Part shown: positions 32,450 to 43,945 of the stretch, in pieces
How the letters are laid out: the number at the start of each line of letters is the position of its first letter
Numbering within the stretch: the first letter of the stretch is position 1
Origin: Pseudomonas huaxiensis
Lineage (GTDB): Bacteria; Pseudomonadota; Gammaproteobacteria; Pseudomonadales; Pseudomonadaceae
Length of the DNA: 64,000 bases
Direction: 5' to 3'
NCBI RefSeq assembly: GCF_003231275.1
Contig: NZ_QKVL01000006.1
Span: 186,001-250,000 of the forward strand
The notes under the pieces: generated by a model
Told to the model about the DNA's origin: nothing
What the model saw: only the letters and a program-made list of their open reading frames with translations
Databases searched by the model: none
Translations under genes and position numbers: made by a program

Positions 32450-33448
32450 TCAAGCTTCCTGCATGAACTGCTGCCGATACTGATTCGGCGATAGCGCAGT
32501 GTGCTGCCTGAAGAGTCGTGCGAAGAAGCTGGCATCGTCGTAGCCGACTTCGTAACTGATGGTCTTGATGCTCTTGCGCGTGCCGGACAACAACCCTTTT
32601 GCCGTTTCGATCCGCAGCCGTTGCAGGTAATGAAGCGGTTTGTCGCCCGTGGCGCTCTGGAAGCGACGCATGAAGTTGCGGATGCTCATGCCGTGGTTGC
32701 GGGCCACATCCTCAAAGCGGAACTTGTCGGCGAAGTGTTCTTCGAGCCAGTGCTGGATCTGCAGGATGATCACGTCCTGATGCAACTTCTGCCCGCCGAA
32801 GCCCATGCGGCCCGGCGTGTAGTTGCGTTGCACTTCATAAAGGATGTCGCGGGCAACGGCCTGGGCGACATTGGCGCCGCAGAATCGCTCGATCAGGTAG
32901 ATATAGAGGTCGCAGGCCGATGTGGTGCCGGCGGCGCAATAGAGGTTGTCGGCGTCGGTCAGGTGCTTGTCCTGGTTCAGCTGGACCTTGGGGAAGCGCT
33001 CGGCGAACTGGTTGAAGAAGCGCCAGTAGGTGGTCGCCTCCTTGCCGTCCAGCAGGCCGGCCTCGGCCAGCCAGAACACACCGCTGGCCTCGCCACAGAG
33101 CACCGCGCCACGGGCATGTTGCTCGCGTAGCCAGGGCAGGATCTGGGGATAACGCTCGCATAGCGAGGAGAAATCCTCCCAGAAGGCGGGAAGGATGATC
33201 ACGTCGGCTTCTTCCAGGCCGCCGTCGACCGGCACCTGGACGTCGCTGAAGCTGTTGACCGGCTCGCCGTCAGGGCTCACCAGGCGGGTCTCGAACATGG
33301 GCTGGAGACTCAGGCCCAGTTGCTTGGCATAGCGCAGGCTGGCCAGGTGGAAGAAGTCCTTGGCCTGCATCAGGGTCGAAGCGAAGACTTTGTCGATGGC
33401 CAGGATGCTGACGCGGCGCAGGGGCGCGTTGGGTTGGGTAAACATCAT
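32450..33448 (-). CDS. GlxA family AraC-type transcription regulator
   Basis: 332 residues: an N-terminal DJ-1/PfpI (class I glutamine amidotransferase-like) domain (about 10-195) with Cys in GAVLCGEASG, and a C-terminal AraC DNA-binding domain (about 225-325) with two helix-turn-helix units (FEDVARNHGMSIRNF, IKTISYEVGYDDASFF). Two adjacent ATG codons open the frame. Such regulators in Pseudomonas often respond to amines such as carnitine, choline or arginine, but no target gene lies next to it, so the ligand is unknown. Confidence 0.85.
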   Translation of the reverse strand: MMFTQPNAPLRRVSILAIDKVFASTLMQAKDFFHLASLRYAKQLGLSLQPMFETRLVSPDGEPVNSFSDVQVPVDGGLEEADVIILPAFWEDFSSLCERYPQILPWLREQHARGAVLCGEASGVFWLAEAGLLDGKEATTYWRFFNQFAERFPKVQLNQDKHLTDADNLYCAAGTTSACDLYIYLIERFCGANVAQAVARDILYEVQRNYTPGRMGFGGQKLHQDVIILQIQHWLEEHFADKFRFEDVARNHGMSIRNFMRRFQSATGDKPLHYLQRLRIETAKGLLSGTRKSIKTISYEVGYDDASFFARLFRQHTALSPNQYRQQFMQEA

Positions 33449-33837
33449 GTTCTTTATTCTTATAGGGGAGAGTGGTCAATCACCGGCTGGATCGTCTTAT
33501 TTTTTGGCGATTGTGTCCAGTCTCGCGTCCCGGTGTTGTGTACACGTTCTTCAAACATTGCCCCGAGCGCAGGCGAAGGCTTGGGAATCGTCCGCCAGAG
33601 CACGGTTTCCGCAAAATCAGGTTGATATTTCCCCGGTAATCTGGATAATCCTGCTGCTCTTTCTTCGGTGGAAGTGATGCCCCGCCGTCGAACGGAATCC
33701 CTGCCGTATATTGGACGCGCTGACCCGAGCCCCCGATAGCGTTCGTATGCGGCTGCCTTTGACCTTGTCAAAGTAAGCACTATTCAGTAAGATTTGCCGT
33801 CTTATTTTCGCAGGGCGGCCCCTGAGGCTTATAAAGA
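33449..33837. other. Intergenic region between the GlxA-type regulator and rplM
   Basis: The first 300 nt hold no gene or clear structure. The last 80 nt carry the likely rplM promoter and leader. No tRNA-like or hairpin terminator structure was seen. Confidence 0.5.
33759..33786 (+). promoter_or_regulatory. Likely sigma-70 promoter of rplM-rpsI
   Basis: TTGACC (33759-33764), 16-nt spacer, TATTCA (33781-33786). The predicted start near 33793 leaves a leader of about 45 nt before rplM. Confidence 0.55.
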
Positions 33838-34266
33838 ATGAAAACTTTTACTGCTAAACCGGAAACAGTAAAACGCGAGTGGTTCGTCGTTGATGCTGCT
33901 GGTCAGACCCTGGGTCGTCTGGCCACTGAAATCGCGAGCCGTCTGCGTGGCAAGCACAAACCTGAATACACCCCTCACGTTGACACCGGCGACTACATCG
34001 TCGTAATCAACGCCGAGCAGGTACGTGTTACTGGTGCCAAGAGTTCGGACAAAATGTACTACTCCCACTCCGGTTTCCCGGGCGGCATCAAGGAAATCAG
34101 CTTCGAGAAGCTGATTGCCAAGGCCCCTGAGCGTGTGATCGAGACCGCGGTCAAAGGCATGCTGCCTAAGAACCCGCTGGGTCGTGACATGTACCGTAAG
34201 CTGAAAGTCTATGCGGGCGCTGCTCACCCTCATACTGCTCAGCAGCCCCAAGAACTGAAGATTTAA
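33838..34266 (+). CDS. rplM: Ribosomal protein L13 (50S)
   Basis: 142 residues, the standard length. [36 protein letters not shown] and [19 protein letters not shown] are typical. Large-subunit assembly protein. Followed after 14 nt by rpsI, the conserved L13-S9 operon. Confidence 0.98.
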   Translation: MKTFTAKPETVKREWFVVDAAGQTLGRLATEIASRLRGKHKPEYTPHVDTGDYIVVINAEQVRVTGAKSSDKMYYSHSGFPGGIKEISFEKLIAKAPERVIETAVKGMLPKNPLGRDMYRKLKVYAGAAHPHTAQQPQELKI

Positions 34267-34280
34267 CGGAATAGTTCATT

Positions 34281-34673
34281 ATGTCGGCGACTCAAAATTA
34301 CGGCACTGGCCGTCGCAAGACTGCAACCGCACGCGTTTTCCTGCGTCCGGGCACTGGCAACATCTCCATCAACAACCGTTCTCTGGACGTGTTCTTCGGT
34401 CGTGAAACCGCGCGCATGGTCGTTCGCCAGCCGCTGGAACTGACTGAAACCACCCAGAAGTTCGACATCTACGTCACCGTTATCGGTGGTGGTGTCAGCG
34501 GTCAAGCCGGTGCTATCCGTCACGGTATCACCCGCGCTCTGATGGACTACGACGAGTCCCTGCGTGGCGCTCTGCGCCGTGCTGGCTTCGTTACCCGCGA
34601 CGCTCGTGAAGTCGAGCGTAAGAAAGTGGGTCTGCGTAAAGCACGTAAGCGTCCACAGTACTCGAAGCGTTAA
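34281..34673 (+). CDS. rpsI: Ribosomal protein S9 (30S)
   Basis: 130 residues with [18 protein letters not shown] at the start and the conserved basic tail ending QYSKR, which reaches the P-site tRNA. It is co-transcribed with rplM and closed by a strong terminator. Confidence 0.98.
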   Translation: MSATQNYGTGRRKTATARVFLRPGTGNISINNRSLDVFFGRETARMVVRQPLELTETTQKFDIYVTVIGGGVSGQAGAIRHGITRALMDYDESLRGALRRAGFVTRDAREVERKKVGLRKARKRPQYSKR

Positions 34674-34687
34674 TTCGCCCGAGTTTC

Positions 34688-34725
34688 AAAAAAAGCCCGG
34701 TTCCAGGTGGAACCGGGCTTTTTTT
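34688..34725. terminator. Bidirectional terminator after rpsI
   Basis: A stem of AAAGCCCGGTTCC with GGAACCGGGCTTT around a 4-nt loop, flanked by A and T runs on both sides, so it can end transcription from rpsI and from the minus strand. Confidence 0.92.
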
Positions 34726-34837
34726 ATGTCTTGAATAATGGGGGTTGATCATCCGTGTGACAACTTGCCGCATAGACGCAGGTCAAGGCCAGCGCGGGAT
34801 GCAGGCCTTTGGCCAGGGTAATAACCTTGTCAGACAT
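34724..34837 (-). CDS. Possible small protein of 37 residues
   Basis: An open frame MSDKVITLAKGLHPALALTC and on to a TAA that touches the T run of the rpsI terminator. The middle is mildly hydrophobic. It is the only noteworthy frame in the 262-nt rpsI-petA gap and has its own ready-made terminator, but the ribosome site (AAAAGA) is weak and I recognise no family. It may be chance. Confidence 0.25.
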   Translation of the reverse strand: MSDKVITLAKGLHPALALTCVYAASCHTDDQPPLFKT

Positions 34838-34935
34838 GGGTCTTTTCTTTACCATGCGGCAAATTTTTAGCGGTTCGGAAGTTACTTAGTAGATGCCTGT
34901 TTCAACAGGCCACAAAGCTGATGGGAGAGGACTGA

Positions 34936-35529
34936 ATGAGCAATGACGGCGTCAACGCAGGCCGGCGTCGCTTCCTGGTAGCAGCCACGTCTGTAGTGGG
35001 TGCAGCAGGAGCGGTGGGGGCTGCGGTCCCGTTCGTAGGGTCATGGTTCCCCAGTGCCAAGGCGAAAGCTGCCGGTGCACCGGTGAAGGTCAATATTGCC
35101 AAGGTGGAGCCTGGGCAGCAGTTGGTGGCCGAATGGCGTGGCCAGCCGGTTTTCATTGTCCGTCGCACTGAAGAGATCCTCGGTAACCTCAAGAAGATCA
35201 CTGGCGACCTTTCCGATCCGGAGTCCAAGGCGTCGGTCCAACCGACTTACGTTGACCCGTCGAACCGCTCGATCAAGCCGGAGATCCTCGTGCTGGTTGG
35301 TCTGTGCACCCACTTGGGTTGCTCGCCGACTTTCCGTCCGGAAGTGGCGCCCGTCGACCTCGGGCCCAAATGGGTGGGTGGCTATTTCTGCCCATGCCAC
35401 GGTTCTCACTACGACCTCGCCGGCCGCGTCTACAAGTCCCAGCCTGCGCCGCTCAATCTACCGGTGCCACCGCATTCGTACGAGTCGGATGAGATCATCA
35501 TCGTCGGCATCGATCAGGAGAAAGCGTGA
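34936..35529 (+). CDS. petA: PetA, Rieske iron-sulfur subunit of cytochrome bc1
   Basis: 197-residue subunit that passes electrons from ubiquinol to cytochrome c1. An N-terminal twin-arginine region (GRRRFLVAATS) and one membrane span are followed by the 2Fe-2S ligands CTHLGC and CPCHGSHYD. GGGAGAGG lies upstream of the ATG. Its TGA overlaps the petB ATG. Confidence 0.97.
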   Translation: MSNDGVNAGRRRFLVAATSVVGAAGAVGAAVPFVGSWFPSAKAKAAGAPVKVNIAKVEPGQQLVAEWRGQPVFIVRRTEEILGNLKKITGDLSDPESKASVQPTYVDPSNRSIKPEILVLVGLCTHLGCSPTFRPEVAPVDLGPKWVGGYFCPCHGSHYDLAGRVYKSQPAPLNLPVPPHSYESDEIIIVGIDQEKA

Positions 35530-36740
35530 TGAGTAAGTTCATGGAATGGGTTGACGCCCGCTTCCCCGCCACCAAGATGTGGGAAGACCATCTGAGCAAG
35601 TATTACGCTCCGAAGAACTTCAACTTCCTGTATTTCTTCGGCTCCCTGGCGCTGCTGGTGCTGGTCAACCAGATTGTTACCGGTGTCTGGCTGACCATGA
35701 GCTTTACCCCTTCGGCCGAAGAGGCGTTCGCCTCGGTCGAATACATCATGCGTGACGTCGAGTACGGCTGGATCCTGCGCTACCTGCACTCCACCGGTGC
35801 GTCGGCGTTCTTCATCGTCGTCTACCTGCACATGTTCCGCGGCCTGCTCTACGGTTCGTACCAGAAGCCACGCGAGCTGGTGTGGATCTTCGGCATGCTG
35901 ATCTACCTGGCGCTGATGGCAGAAGCCTTCATGGGTTACCTGCTGCCTTGGGGTCAGATGTCCTACTGGGGTGCCCAGGTGATCATCTCGCTGTTCGGTG
36001 CGATCCCTGTGATCGGCGATGACCTGACTCAGTGGATCCGTGGTGACTATCTGATTTCGGGCATCACCCTGAACCGCTTCTTCGCGCTGCACGTGATCGC
36101 ACTGCCTATCGTGATCCTCGGCCTGGTGGTTCTGCACATCCTGGCGTTGCACGAAGTGGGTTCGAACAACCCGGATGGTGTCGACATCAAGAAGAAAAAA
36201 GACGAGAACGGCATTCCGCTGGACGGCATTCCATTCCACCCTTACTACACCGTGAAAGACATCGCTGGTGTGGTGGTCTTCCTGTTCGTGTTCTGCGCCG
36301 TGGTGTTCTTCTTCCCGGAAATGGGTGGTTACTTCCTGGAGAAACCGAACTTCGAGCAGGCCAACGCGTTCAAGACGCCTGAGCACATTGCGCCGGTTTG
36401 GTACTTCACGCCGTTCTACGCAATTTTGCGGGCGGTTCCAGACAAACTCATGGGTGTGATCGCCATGGGTGCTGCCATCGCTGTGCTGTTCGTCCTGCCT
36501 TGGCTGGACCGCAGTCCGGTTCGCTCCATGCGCTACAAGGGCTGGCTGAGCAAGGTGTGGCTGCTGGTGTTCTGCATCTCCTTCGTGATCCTGGGTGTGC
36601 TGGGTGTGTTGGCACCAACCCCGGGCCGTACGCTGTTGTCGCAGGTATGTACCTTCCTGTATTTCGCCTACTTCATTCTGATGCCGTTCTACACCAGGCT
36701 TGAGAAGACCAAACCGGTTCCGGAAAGGGTGACTGGCTGA
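35529..36740 (+). CDS. petB: PetB, cytochrome b of the bc1 complex
   Basis: 403-residue multi-span membrane protein carrying both b hemes and the quinone sites. Heme-ligand histidines sit in RYLHSTGASAFF, VYLHMFRGLLYG, ALHVIALPI and VVLHILALHEVG; a PPY-type motif is replaced by nearby PFHPYYTVKD, as common in the family. Overlaps petA (TGATG) and petC (ATGA), so the three are translated as a unit. Confidence 0.97.
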   Translation: MSKFMEWVDARFPATKMWEDHLSKYYAPKNFNFLYFFGSLALLVLVNQIVTGVWLTMSFTPSAEEAFASVEYIMRDVEYGWILRYLHSTGASAFFIVVYLHMFRGLLYGSYQKPRELVWIFGMLIYLALMAEAFMGYLLPWGQMSYWGAQVIISLFGAIPVIGDDLTQWIRGDYLISGITLNRFFALHVIALPIVILGLVVLHILALHEVGSNNPDGVDIKKKKDENGIPLDGIPFHPYYTVKDIAGVVVFLFVFCAVVFFFPEMGGYFLEKPNFEQANAFKTPEHIAPVWYFTPFYAILRAVPDKLMGVIAMGAAIAVLFVLPWLDRSPVRSMRYKGWLSKVWLLVFCISFVILGVLGVLAPTPGRTLLSQVCTFLYFAYFILMPFYTRLEKTKPVPERVTG

Positions 36741-37522
36741 TGAAAAAGCTATTTGCAGTATTGATGCTGGCAGTGATGCCGACCCTGACCTTCGCTGCCG
36801 GTGGGCATGAAGTGGAACTGGACAAGGTCAATATCGACCTGACCGACAAGGCCGCCATGCAGGACGGCGCCCGTACCTTCGCCAACTATTGCATGGGCTG
36901 CCACAGCGCCAAGTTCCAGCGCTATGAGCGTGTTGCTGATGACCTCGGCATTCCTCATGAGCTCATGCTCGAGAAGCTGGTCCTCACCGGTGCCAAGATC
37001 GGCGATCACATGAACATCGGCATGCAGCCGAACGACGCGAAGACCTGGTTCGGTGCGGCGCCGCCCGACCTGACCCTGGTTGCCCGTGTCCGTGGTACTG
37101 ACTGGCTGTACAGCTACCTGCGGGCGTTCTACGAAGATCCATCGCGCCCATGGGGTGTGAACAACAAGATCTTCCCGAACGTCGGCATGCCGAACGTGCT
37201 GGTTGGTCTGCAGGGTCGTCAGGTCGTGGGTTGCAAGCAGATCCAGACCGTCGTTGAAGGCAAGAAGCAATTCGACCCGCTCACCGGTGCTCCGCTGACC
37301 CATGAAGCATGTGATCAGCTGACCATCGTGCCGAAATCCGGTACCCTGACCGACGAGCAGTTCGACGAGAAGGTCAAGAACCTGGTGACCTTCCTGGCCT
37401 ATTCGGCCAACCCGGTCAAACTGGAAAGTCAGCGCATCGGTACTTACGTGCTGTTGTACCTGGCCTTCTTCTTCGTATTCGCCTACCTGCTCAAGCGCGA
37501 ATACTGGAAGGACGTGCACTGA
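36740..37522 (+). CDS. petC: PetC, cytochrome c1 of the bc1 complex
   Basis: 260-residue membrane-anchored c-type cytochrome. It has a signal peptide (1-20, ending FAA), heme site CMGCH near residue 50, Met-ligand region GMPNVLVG and a C-terminal membrane anchor (LLYLAFFFVFAYLL) followed by KREYWKDVH. Hands electrons to periplasmic cytochrome c. Confidence 0.97.
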   Translation: MKKLFAVLMLAVMPTLTFAAGGHEVELDKVNIDLTDKAAMQDGARTFANYCMGCHSAKFQRYERVADDLGIPHELMLEKLVLTGAKIGDHMNIGMQPNDAKTWFGAAPPDLTLVARVRGTDWLYSYLRAFYEDPSRPWGVNNKIFPNVGMPNVLVGLQGRQVVGCKQIQTVVEGKKQFDPLTGAPLTHEACDQLTIVPKSGTLTDEQFDEKVKNLVTFLAYSANPVKLESQRIGTYVLLYLAFFFVFAYLLKREYWKDVH

Positions 37523-37546
37523 TCACGCAGTAATTTCTGGTAGTTG

Positions 37547-37599
37547 AACGCGCGCCCTGGGGCGCCTCCGGAATACGGAGGTGGCTGCAGGGCGCGTTT
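37547..37599 (+). terminator. Two-part hairpin after petC
   Basis: An outer stem (AACGCGCGCCCTG with CAGGGCGCGTT) encloses an inner hairpin CCTCCG-GAATA-CGGAGG. Three T follow. It probably separates petABC from sspAB, at least in part. Confidence 0.6.
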
Positions 37600-37641
37600 G
37601 CATTTGTATCTTTATTATTCCAACACGCGAGGAGGACCCAT

Positions 37642-38265
37642 ATGGGCGTGACCAACCGGTTAGCCTGCTACTCCGACCCCGCTGATCACTATTCTCATCG
37701 GGTGCGCATCGTTCTCGCCGAGAAGGGTGTCAGCGTCGAAATCATCAACGTCGCGGCGGGAAACCAGCCGGCCAAACTGCTTGAGGCCAATCCGTACGGC
37801 ACGCTGCCGACCTTGGTCGATCGCGATCTGGCGTTGTACGAATCGACGGTCGTAATGGAATACCTCGATGAGCGTTATCCCCATCCGCCGCTGCTGCCGG
37901 TGTACCCGGTGGCGAGGGCGAACAGCCGGTTGTTGATTCACCGTATCCAGCGTGACTGGTGCTCGCTGGTGGACCTGATCCTCGATGCTCGCAGCAAGGA
38001 TGCGGCACGCGTCCAGGCACGCAAGGAGTTGCGCGAGAGCCTCACGGGCGTCTCCCCGCTATTCGGTGACAAGCCCTGTTTCCTGAGTGAGGATCAAAGT
38101 CTGGTGGATTGCTGTCTACTGCCCATACTGTGGCGTTTGCCGATACTGGGTATCGAGCTGCCACGGCAGGCCAAGCCGTTGCTGGACTATATGGAGCGGC
38201 AGTTTGCCCGCGAAGCTTTCCAGGCAAGCCTGTCCTCTACAGAACGAGAAATGCGCAAGCTTTAA
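37642..38265 (+). CDS. sspA: SspA, stringent starvation protein A
   Basis: 207-residue glutathione S-transferase-fold protein that binds RNA polymerase and alters promoter choice in stationary phase and stress. The thioredoxin-like N-terminal half ([20 protein letters not shown]) lacks the usual catalytic residue, and [19 protein letters not shown] is typical. It is followed 10 nt later by sspB. Confidence 0.95.
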   Translation: MGVTNRLACYSDPADHYSHRVRIVLAEKGVSVEIINVAAGNQPAKLLEANPYGTLPTLVDRDLALYESTVVMEYLDERYPHPPLLPVYPVARANSRLLIHRIQRDWCSLVDLILDARSKDAARVQARKELRESLTGVSPLFGDKPCFLSEDQSLVDCCLLPILWRLPILGIELPRQAKPLLDYMERQFAREAFQASLSSTEREMRKL

Positions 38266-38275
38266 GGAGCTGTTG

Positions 38276-38692
38276 ATGAACTCCAGTCGCCCCTACCTGG
38301 TGCGTGCACTGTATGAGTGGATCGTGGACAACGATTGCACGCCTCACATCCTGGTGAATGCCGAATACCCGGCTGTCCAGGTTCCCCAAGGTTTCGCCAG
38401 CGACGGTCAGATTGTTCTGAACGTATCGCCCAGTGCTGTGCGCAGTTTGCACATGGATAATGACGCGGTGAGTTTCGAAGGCCGGTTTGGTGGTGTTGCG
38501 CACAGCTTGTTCGTGCCCATCAGTGCCATCCTCGGAATCTATGCTCGTGAGAACGGTCAGGGCATGGTCTTCGAGCTGGAGCCGCCGGTGATTGATGATG
38601 AAGATGATGTCGAGCCGGATGACGACGGTCCGCCGGACGGTGGGCAGCCACCTCGCCCTAGTGGCCGGCCAAGTCTGAAAGTGGTGAAATGA
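38276..38692 (+). CDS. sspB: SspB, ClpXP adaptor (specificity-enhancing factor)
   Basis: 138-residue adaptor delivering ssrA-tagged proteins to ClpXP. SRPYLVRALYEWIVDNDCTP and the PQGFASDGQIVLNVSPSAV stretch form the substrate-binding domain. The acidic linker (DDEDDVEPDDDG) leads to the C-terminal ClpX-binding tail RPSLKVVK. The ATG at 38276 with AAGGAG is chosen; frames from farther upstream lie inside sspA. Confidence 0.95.
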   Translation: MNSSRPYLVRALYEWIVDNDCTPHILVNAEYPAVQVPQGFASDGQIVLNVSPSAVRSLHMDNDAVSFEGRFGGVAHSLFVPISAILGIYARENGQGMVFELEPPVIDDEDDVEPDDDGPPDGGQPPRPSGRPSLKVVK

Positions 38693-38720
38693 AAAAAGGC
38701 GACCTTCGGGTCGCCTTTTT
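38692..38720. terminator. Bidirectional terminator after sspB
   Basis: AAAAAAGGCGACC-TTCG-GGTCGCCTTTTT, starting at the last base of the sspB stop, between convergent genes. Confidence 0.92.
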
Positions 38721-38739
38721 GCTGCAGAGCGTTCGTTGT

Positions 38740-40401
<1,662 letters not shown>

Positions 40402-40402
<1 letters not shown>

Positions 40403-42216
40403 CAACGAGGCGTATCAGGCAGGCGCTTGACCTGGCCGCCGGAGAACTCGGCCCACGGCAGTTGCCGTTCGATGCGCTGTGACGGGTTCATGGTCAAGCT
40501 GCCGGAGAGGCCTTCGATACGGTTGTCCGGCAATGCCTTCAGTTGGGTGAGGCGTGGCGCCAGGCTGTAGGCGTCGACACCCATGGCGTACAGCCGACCC
40601 AGGCTGCCGGCTGCTTGTGGCCACTGACGAACCACCTGCTGGCGCAGGCCGTTGCTGCTGTCGAGCAGCCATGGCGTTTCGCAGAAGCGAATGCCGGTCA
40701 TGTCGTTGTACTGGTTGACGTCGCCACTGGCGCTGTAGACGTTGGAGGTCGCATAGACCGGTACGTCGCCGGCGTATTGGAAGTTCAGCGTCGGCTTGAT
40801 CTGCTGAGCCTGCTGCGGAGTTGCGGCGAGGAAGATGAAGTCGATGTCCTGGCGACGCGACGGTTGTGCGGAAATGTTGCCGCCAACGGTGCTTTGCAAG
40901 CTCTTGGCGCGGCCTTCGCTCTGGCGCAACTGGAACAGATCGGCGATCTGCTGGGCCAGCGCGACCGGTTGTGCAACGCGCTCGGCAGCCAGCAGGGTGC
41001 CGCCTTTGGCTTCCCAGTCCTGGCGGAATGCCTTGAGTACGCGATCACCCCATTCGCCGCTCGGGACCAGTGCTACAGCACGGCGCATGCCGTCGGCGTA
41101 GGCGCGGCGGGACACTTCGCGCGCTTCGTCTTCGGCTGCGAGGCCAAACTGGAACAGCTGTGGCGGGGTGCTTTGGCCAGAATCGCTGTAGTTCAGTGCC
41201 AGCGTGGTGATCGGGAGCTGCGGGTGGCTGGCGAGCTGCTTGACCAGCGGTTTTTCCAGCGGGCCGACCACCAGTTGCACGCCAGCGGCCTGCGCCTGAC
41301 GGTAGAAATCGTCGAGGGACGTCAGGCGGGAGCTGTCGAATACCTGGATGGCGGGTGGGTTCTGACCCGCTTGCTGGGCCTGAAAGTGTGCGGCCATGAA
41401 ACCGTCGCGCAGGGCTCGGGCGACGCCGGCCAGTTGGCCTTCCTGTGGCAGCAGCAGGGCGATCTTGGTCAGCGGCTGGCTGGTCAGGCTCTTGAGTTTG
41501 ACCAGTGGCGATGGCAGTTGCAGTGCGGCTGGATGATCGGGGTGTTGTGCTTTCCAGGTGTCGATGGCGGCTTGCTGTTGTTCAAGCGTGCCTGCGCTTT
41601 TGACTGCCAGGGCCAGGCTGGTCCAGCCGGCAAGGGTGTCGCTGCCCGCGCTCTGCAACTGCTCTGCGGGCAGTGCCGAGACCAGGCTCCATATGGCGTC
41701 ATTGTTGGCGTTGGCGGCATCGCCACTCAGTAGTGGTGCCAGGGCAATGCGTTCCTGTGCGGCGGCAAGGGGCTGGCCGTCGGCTTCGAACGCTGCGGCG
41801 TGCACGCTGCGGGTGCGGGCCTGCTGGTCTTGCGGCAGTTCGTTCAGTCGCGCCAGGCTCGGATGGCTCAGGGCGGTCAGCGCGGCCTTGGGTTGATTGC
41901 GGCTCAGTGCCAGTTCAGCGGCCAGGGTGCTGGCGAAAACCTGCTGGGCCGGTTTCAGCGAATCCAGTTGGACCTGTTCGAGAATCCGGGTGGCCCGCGC
42001 AGTGTCTTTTTGCCGGTAAGCCTGGTCGGCGGCGCTCAGTCGCAGCAGCGCAGCTTTCTCTGGCGTCTTGCTGGCGGCGGCCTGTTCGAGCAGTTGCTCG
42101 ATGCTGGCGTCTGGAGTGCGCGGCAGGTCGCCCAGGCTGGACGAAGGCGAACTGGCGCAGGCTGCCAGCAGGGTAGCGAGGCAGAGGGCTGAGAACAGCC
42201 GCAGGCATGCGATCAT
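40402..42216 (-). CDS. lpoA: LpoA, lipoprotein activator of penicillin-binding protein 1A
   Basis: 604-residue outer-membrane lipoprotein (LppC family) that reaches through the periplasm to stimulate PBP1A. The signal peptide ends at lipobox LLAAC. The N-terminal third is helical and TPR-like (Ala/Leu/Gln-rich), and the C-terminal part is a periplasmic-binding-protein-like domain (KIALLLPQEGQLAGVARALRDGF). First gene of the lpoA-yraN-SIS-dolP unit; divergent from rsmI. Confidence 0.93.
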
Positions 42217-42400
42217 GTAAGGGTCCTGTTACTCGATCAAATTAACCTGCGATTGTACCCAAGCGCTGGCCCCGGCGCGATCTTGCTGGCGTGAATCCTT
42301 CGATACAAGTCGTGGCACGGGGTTGTCGGCAGTGTGGGGAGGCATTGTTTTCGGCGATCACGCTACAATGGCGGCTTTATCCAGATGACAGGTATGTGCT

Positions 42401-43276
42401 GTGACCGACGCTCCAGGTGTTTCCAATCCCGCCGCCGGAACCCTTTATGTGGTGGCCACGCCAATCGGAAACCTGGATGACATCAGTGCCCGTGCGCTGA
42501 AGGTGCTGGGCGAGGTCGCGCTGATCGCTGCCGAGGACACCCGACACTCGATCCGCCTGCTGCAACACTTCGGTATCAATACGCCTCTCGCGGCCTGTCA
42601 CGAGCACAATGAGCGTGATGAGGGTAGTCGTTTCCTGACCCGGCTACTGGCAGGTGACAACGTTGCGCTGATCTCCGATGCGGGAACGCCACTGATCTCT
42701 GATCCGGGTTATCACCTGGTGCGCCAGGCGCGCGCGGCAGGTGTCAATGTCGTGCCGGTGCCCGGTGCTTGTGCATTGATCGCCGCACTTTCCGCGGCCG
42801 GCCTGCCCTCGGACCGCTTCATCTTCGAAGGTTTTCTTCCTGCCAAGGCCGTTGGGCGACAGGCGCGCCTGAACTTGCTCAAGGAAGAACCACGCACCTT
42901 GATTTTCTATGAGGCGCCGCATCGGATCCTGGAGTGCTTGCAGGACATGGAAGCGATTTTCGGTGCTGAGCGCCCGGCGGTGCTGGGGCGTGAGTTGACC
43001 AAGACGTTCGAGACCCTCAAAGGACTGCCTTTGGCGCAGTTGCGAGCGTTTGTCGAGGGTGACAGCAATCAGCAGCGTGGGGAGTGTGTAGTGCTGGTTG
43101 CGGGCTGGACGGCTCCGGAGGATGAAGAGGCCGTCAGTGGTGAAGTATTGCGCGTACTTGATTTGTTGTTGGCCGAGATGCCGCTCAAGCGAGCTGCTGC
43201 ATTGGCCGCGGAAATTACCGGTGTGCGCAAGAATGTTTTGTATCAAGTCGCGCTGGAAAAACAAAAAAACAAGTGA
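42401..43276 (+). CDS. rsmI: RsmI, 16S rRNA 2'-O-methyltransferase (C1402)
   Basis: 291-residue SAM-dependent enzyme of the tetrapyrrole-methylase fold, methylating the ribose of C1402 in 16S rRNA. Signatures are [39 protein letters not shown] and FEGFLPAK. Starts at GTG. Its stop overlaps a perfect palindrome (43276-43290). The partner enzyme RsmH for the same nucleotide is encoded 1.2 kb downstream. Confidence 0.94.
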   Translation: MTDAPGVSNPAAGTLYVVATPIGNLDDISARALKVLGEVALIAAEDTRHSIRLLQHFGINTPLAACHEHNERDEGSRFLTRLLAGDNVALISDAGTPLISDPGYHLVRQARAAGVNVVPVPGACALIAALSAAGLPSDRFIFEGFLPAKAVGRQARLNLLKEEPRTLIFYEAPHRILECLQDMEAIFGAERPAVLGRELTKTFETLKGLPLAQLRAFVEGDSNQQRGECVVLVAGWTAPEDEEAVSGEVLRVLDLLLAEMPLKRAAALAAEITGVRKNVLYQVALEKQKNK

Positions 43277-43290
43277 TGTCACTGTGACAT
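43276..43290. repeat. Perfect 15-bp palindrome at the rsmI stop
   Basis: ATGTCAC-T-GTGACAT, starting at the last base of the rsmI stop and lying 16 bp upstream of the rnpB -35 element. It could be a protein-binding site for rnpB control. Confidence 0.6.
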
Positions 43291-43306
43291 TATTTGTATT
43301 GTTCAC

Positions 43307-43335
43307 TTGTTCTCGGACCGCTCTCCCGTTACTCT
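43307..43335 (+). promoter_or_regulatory. Promoter of rnpB
   Basis: TTGTTC (43307-43312), 17-nt spacer, TACTCT (43330-43335). The predicted start falls at 43342-43343, exactly where helix P1 of the RNA begins. Confidence 0.7.
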
Positions 43336-43342
43336 TTGCGGC

Positions 43343-43702
43343 GGAGAGTCGATTGGACAGTCGCTGCCTTCTTTTGTTCCGCAAAAGAGGGGGGAGGAAA
43401 GTCCGGGCTCCATAGGGCAGAGTGCCAGGTAATGCCTGGGGGGCGTGAGCCTACGGAAAGTGCCACAGAAAATAACCGCCTAAGCACTTCGGTGCCGGTA
43501 AGGGTGAAAAGGTGCGGTAAGAGCGCACCGCACGTCTGGTAACAGTTCGTGGCTAGGTAAACCCCACTCGGAGCAAGACCAAATAGGGTTCCATATGGCG
43601 CGGCCCGCGTTGGAACCGGGTAGGTTGCTAAAGACGTCCAGTGATGGCCGTCGTAGAGGAATGACTGTCCTCGACAGAACCCGGCTTACAGATCGACTCT
43701 CC
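43343..43702 (+). ncRNA. rnpB: RNase P RNA (class A)
   Basis: Catalytic RNA that trims tRNA 5' leaders. The 5' end GGAGAGTCGAT pairs with the 3' end ATCGACTCTCC (helix P1). Conserved landmarks are GAGGAAAGTCCGGGCTCC (CR-I), the ACAGAAA element, GGTAAACCCC and the GGTTGC-TAAAGA-type 3' part. About 360 nt, the usual bacterial A-type size. Sits between rsmI and mraZ as in other Pseudomonas. Confidence 0.97.
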
Positions 43703-43909
43703 ACCTTTTTCCCTCCCTGCTTGATTCGATAGCAGACGTGCTCTGGTAATACCGAAAAAGTCTTACTCTTAATAAATCACTTTAACTTCTCTCTCTATTC
43801 GATTGAGTGAGTTCGCGTTTCATCCTCGAAAACCCCTCCGAATTACCCTGTTGTCTGTCCTTGTTACGCTAAATCGCCGATCTGTAAGGGTTTTCCTTAT
43901 ATGCGCGCC

Positions 43910-43939
43910 TTGACGGTGTGGCAGGCGGATTCCTATAGT
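43910..43939 (+). promoter_or_regulatory. Promoter of the dcw cluster (Pmra)
   Basis: TTGACG (43910-43915), 18-nt spacer, TATAGT (43934-43939), strong sigma-70 elements 75 bp before mraZ. Confidence 0.8.
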
Positions 43940-43945
43940 GTGCGC

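Noticed and set aside
37547..37599. tRNA or small RNA candidate after petC
   Set aside because: The structure is a simple nested hairpin without tRNA arms; a terminator-like role is the simpler reading.
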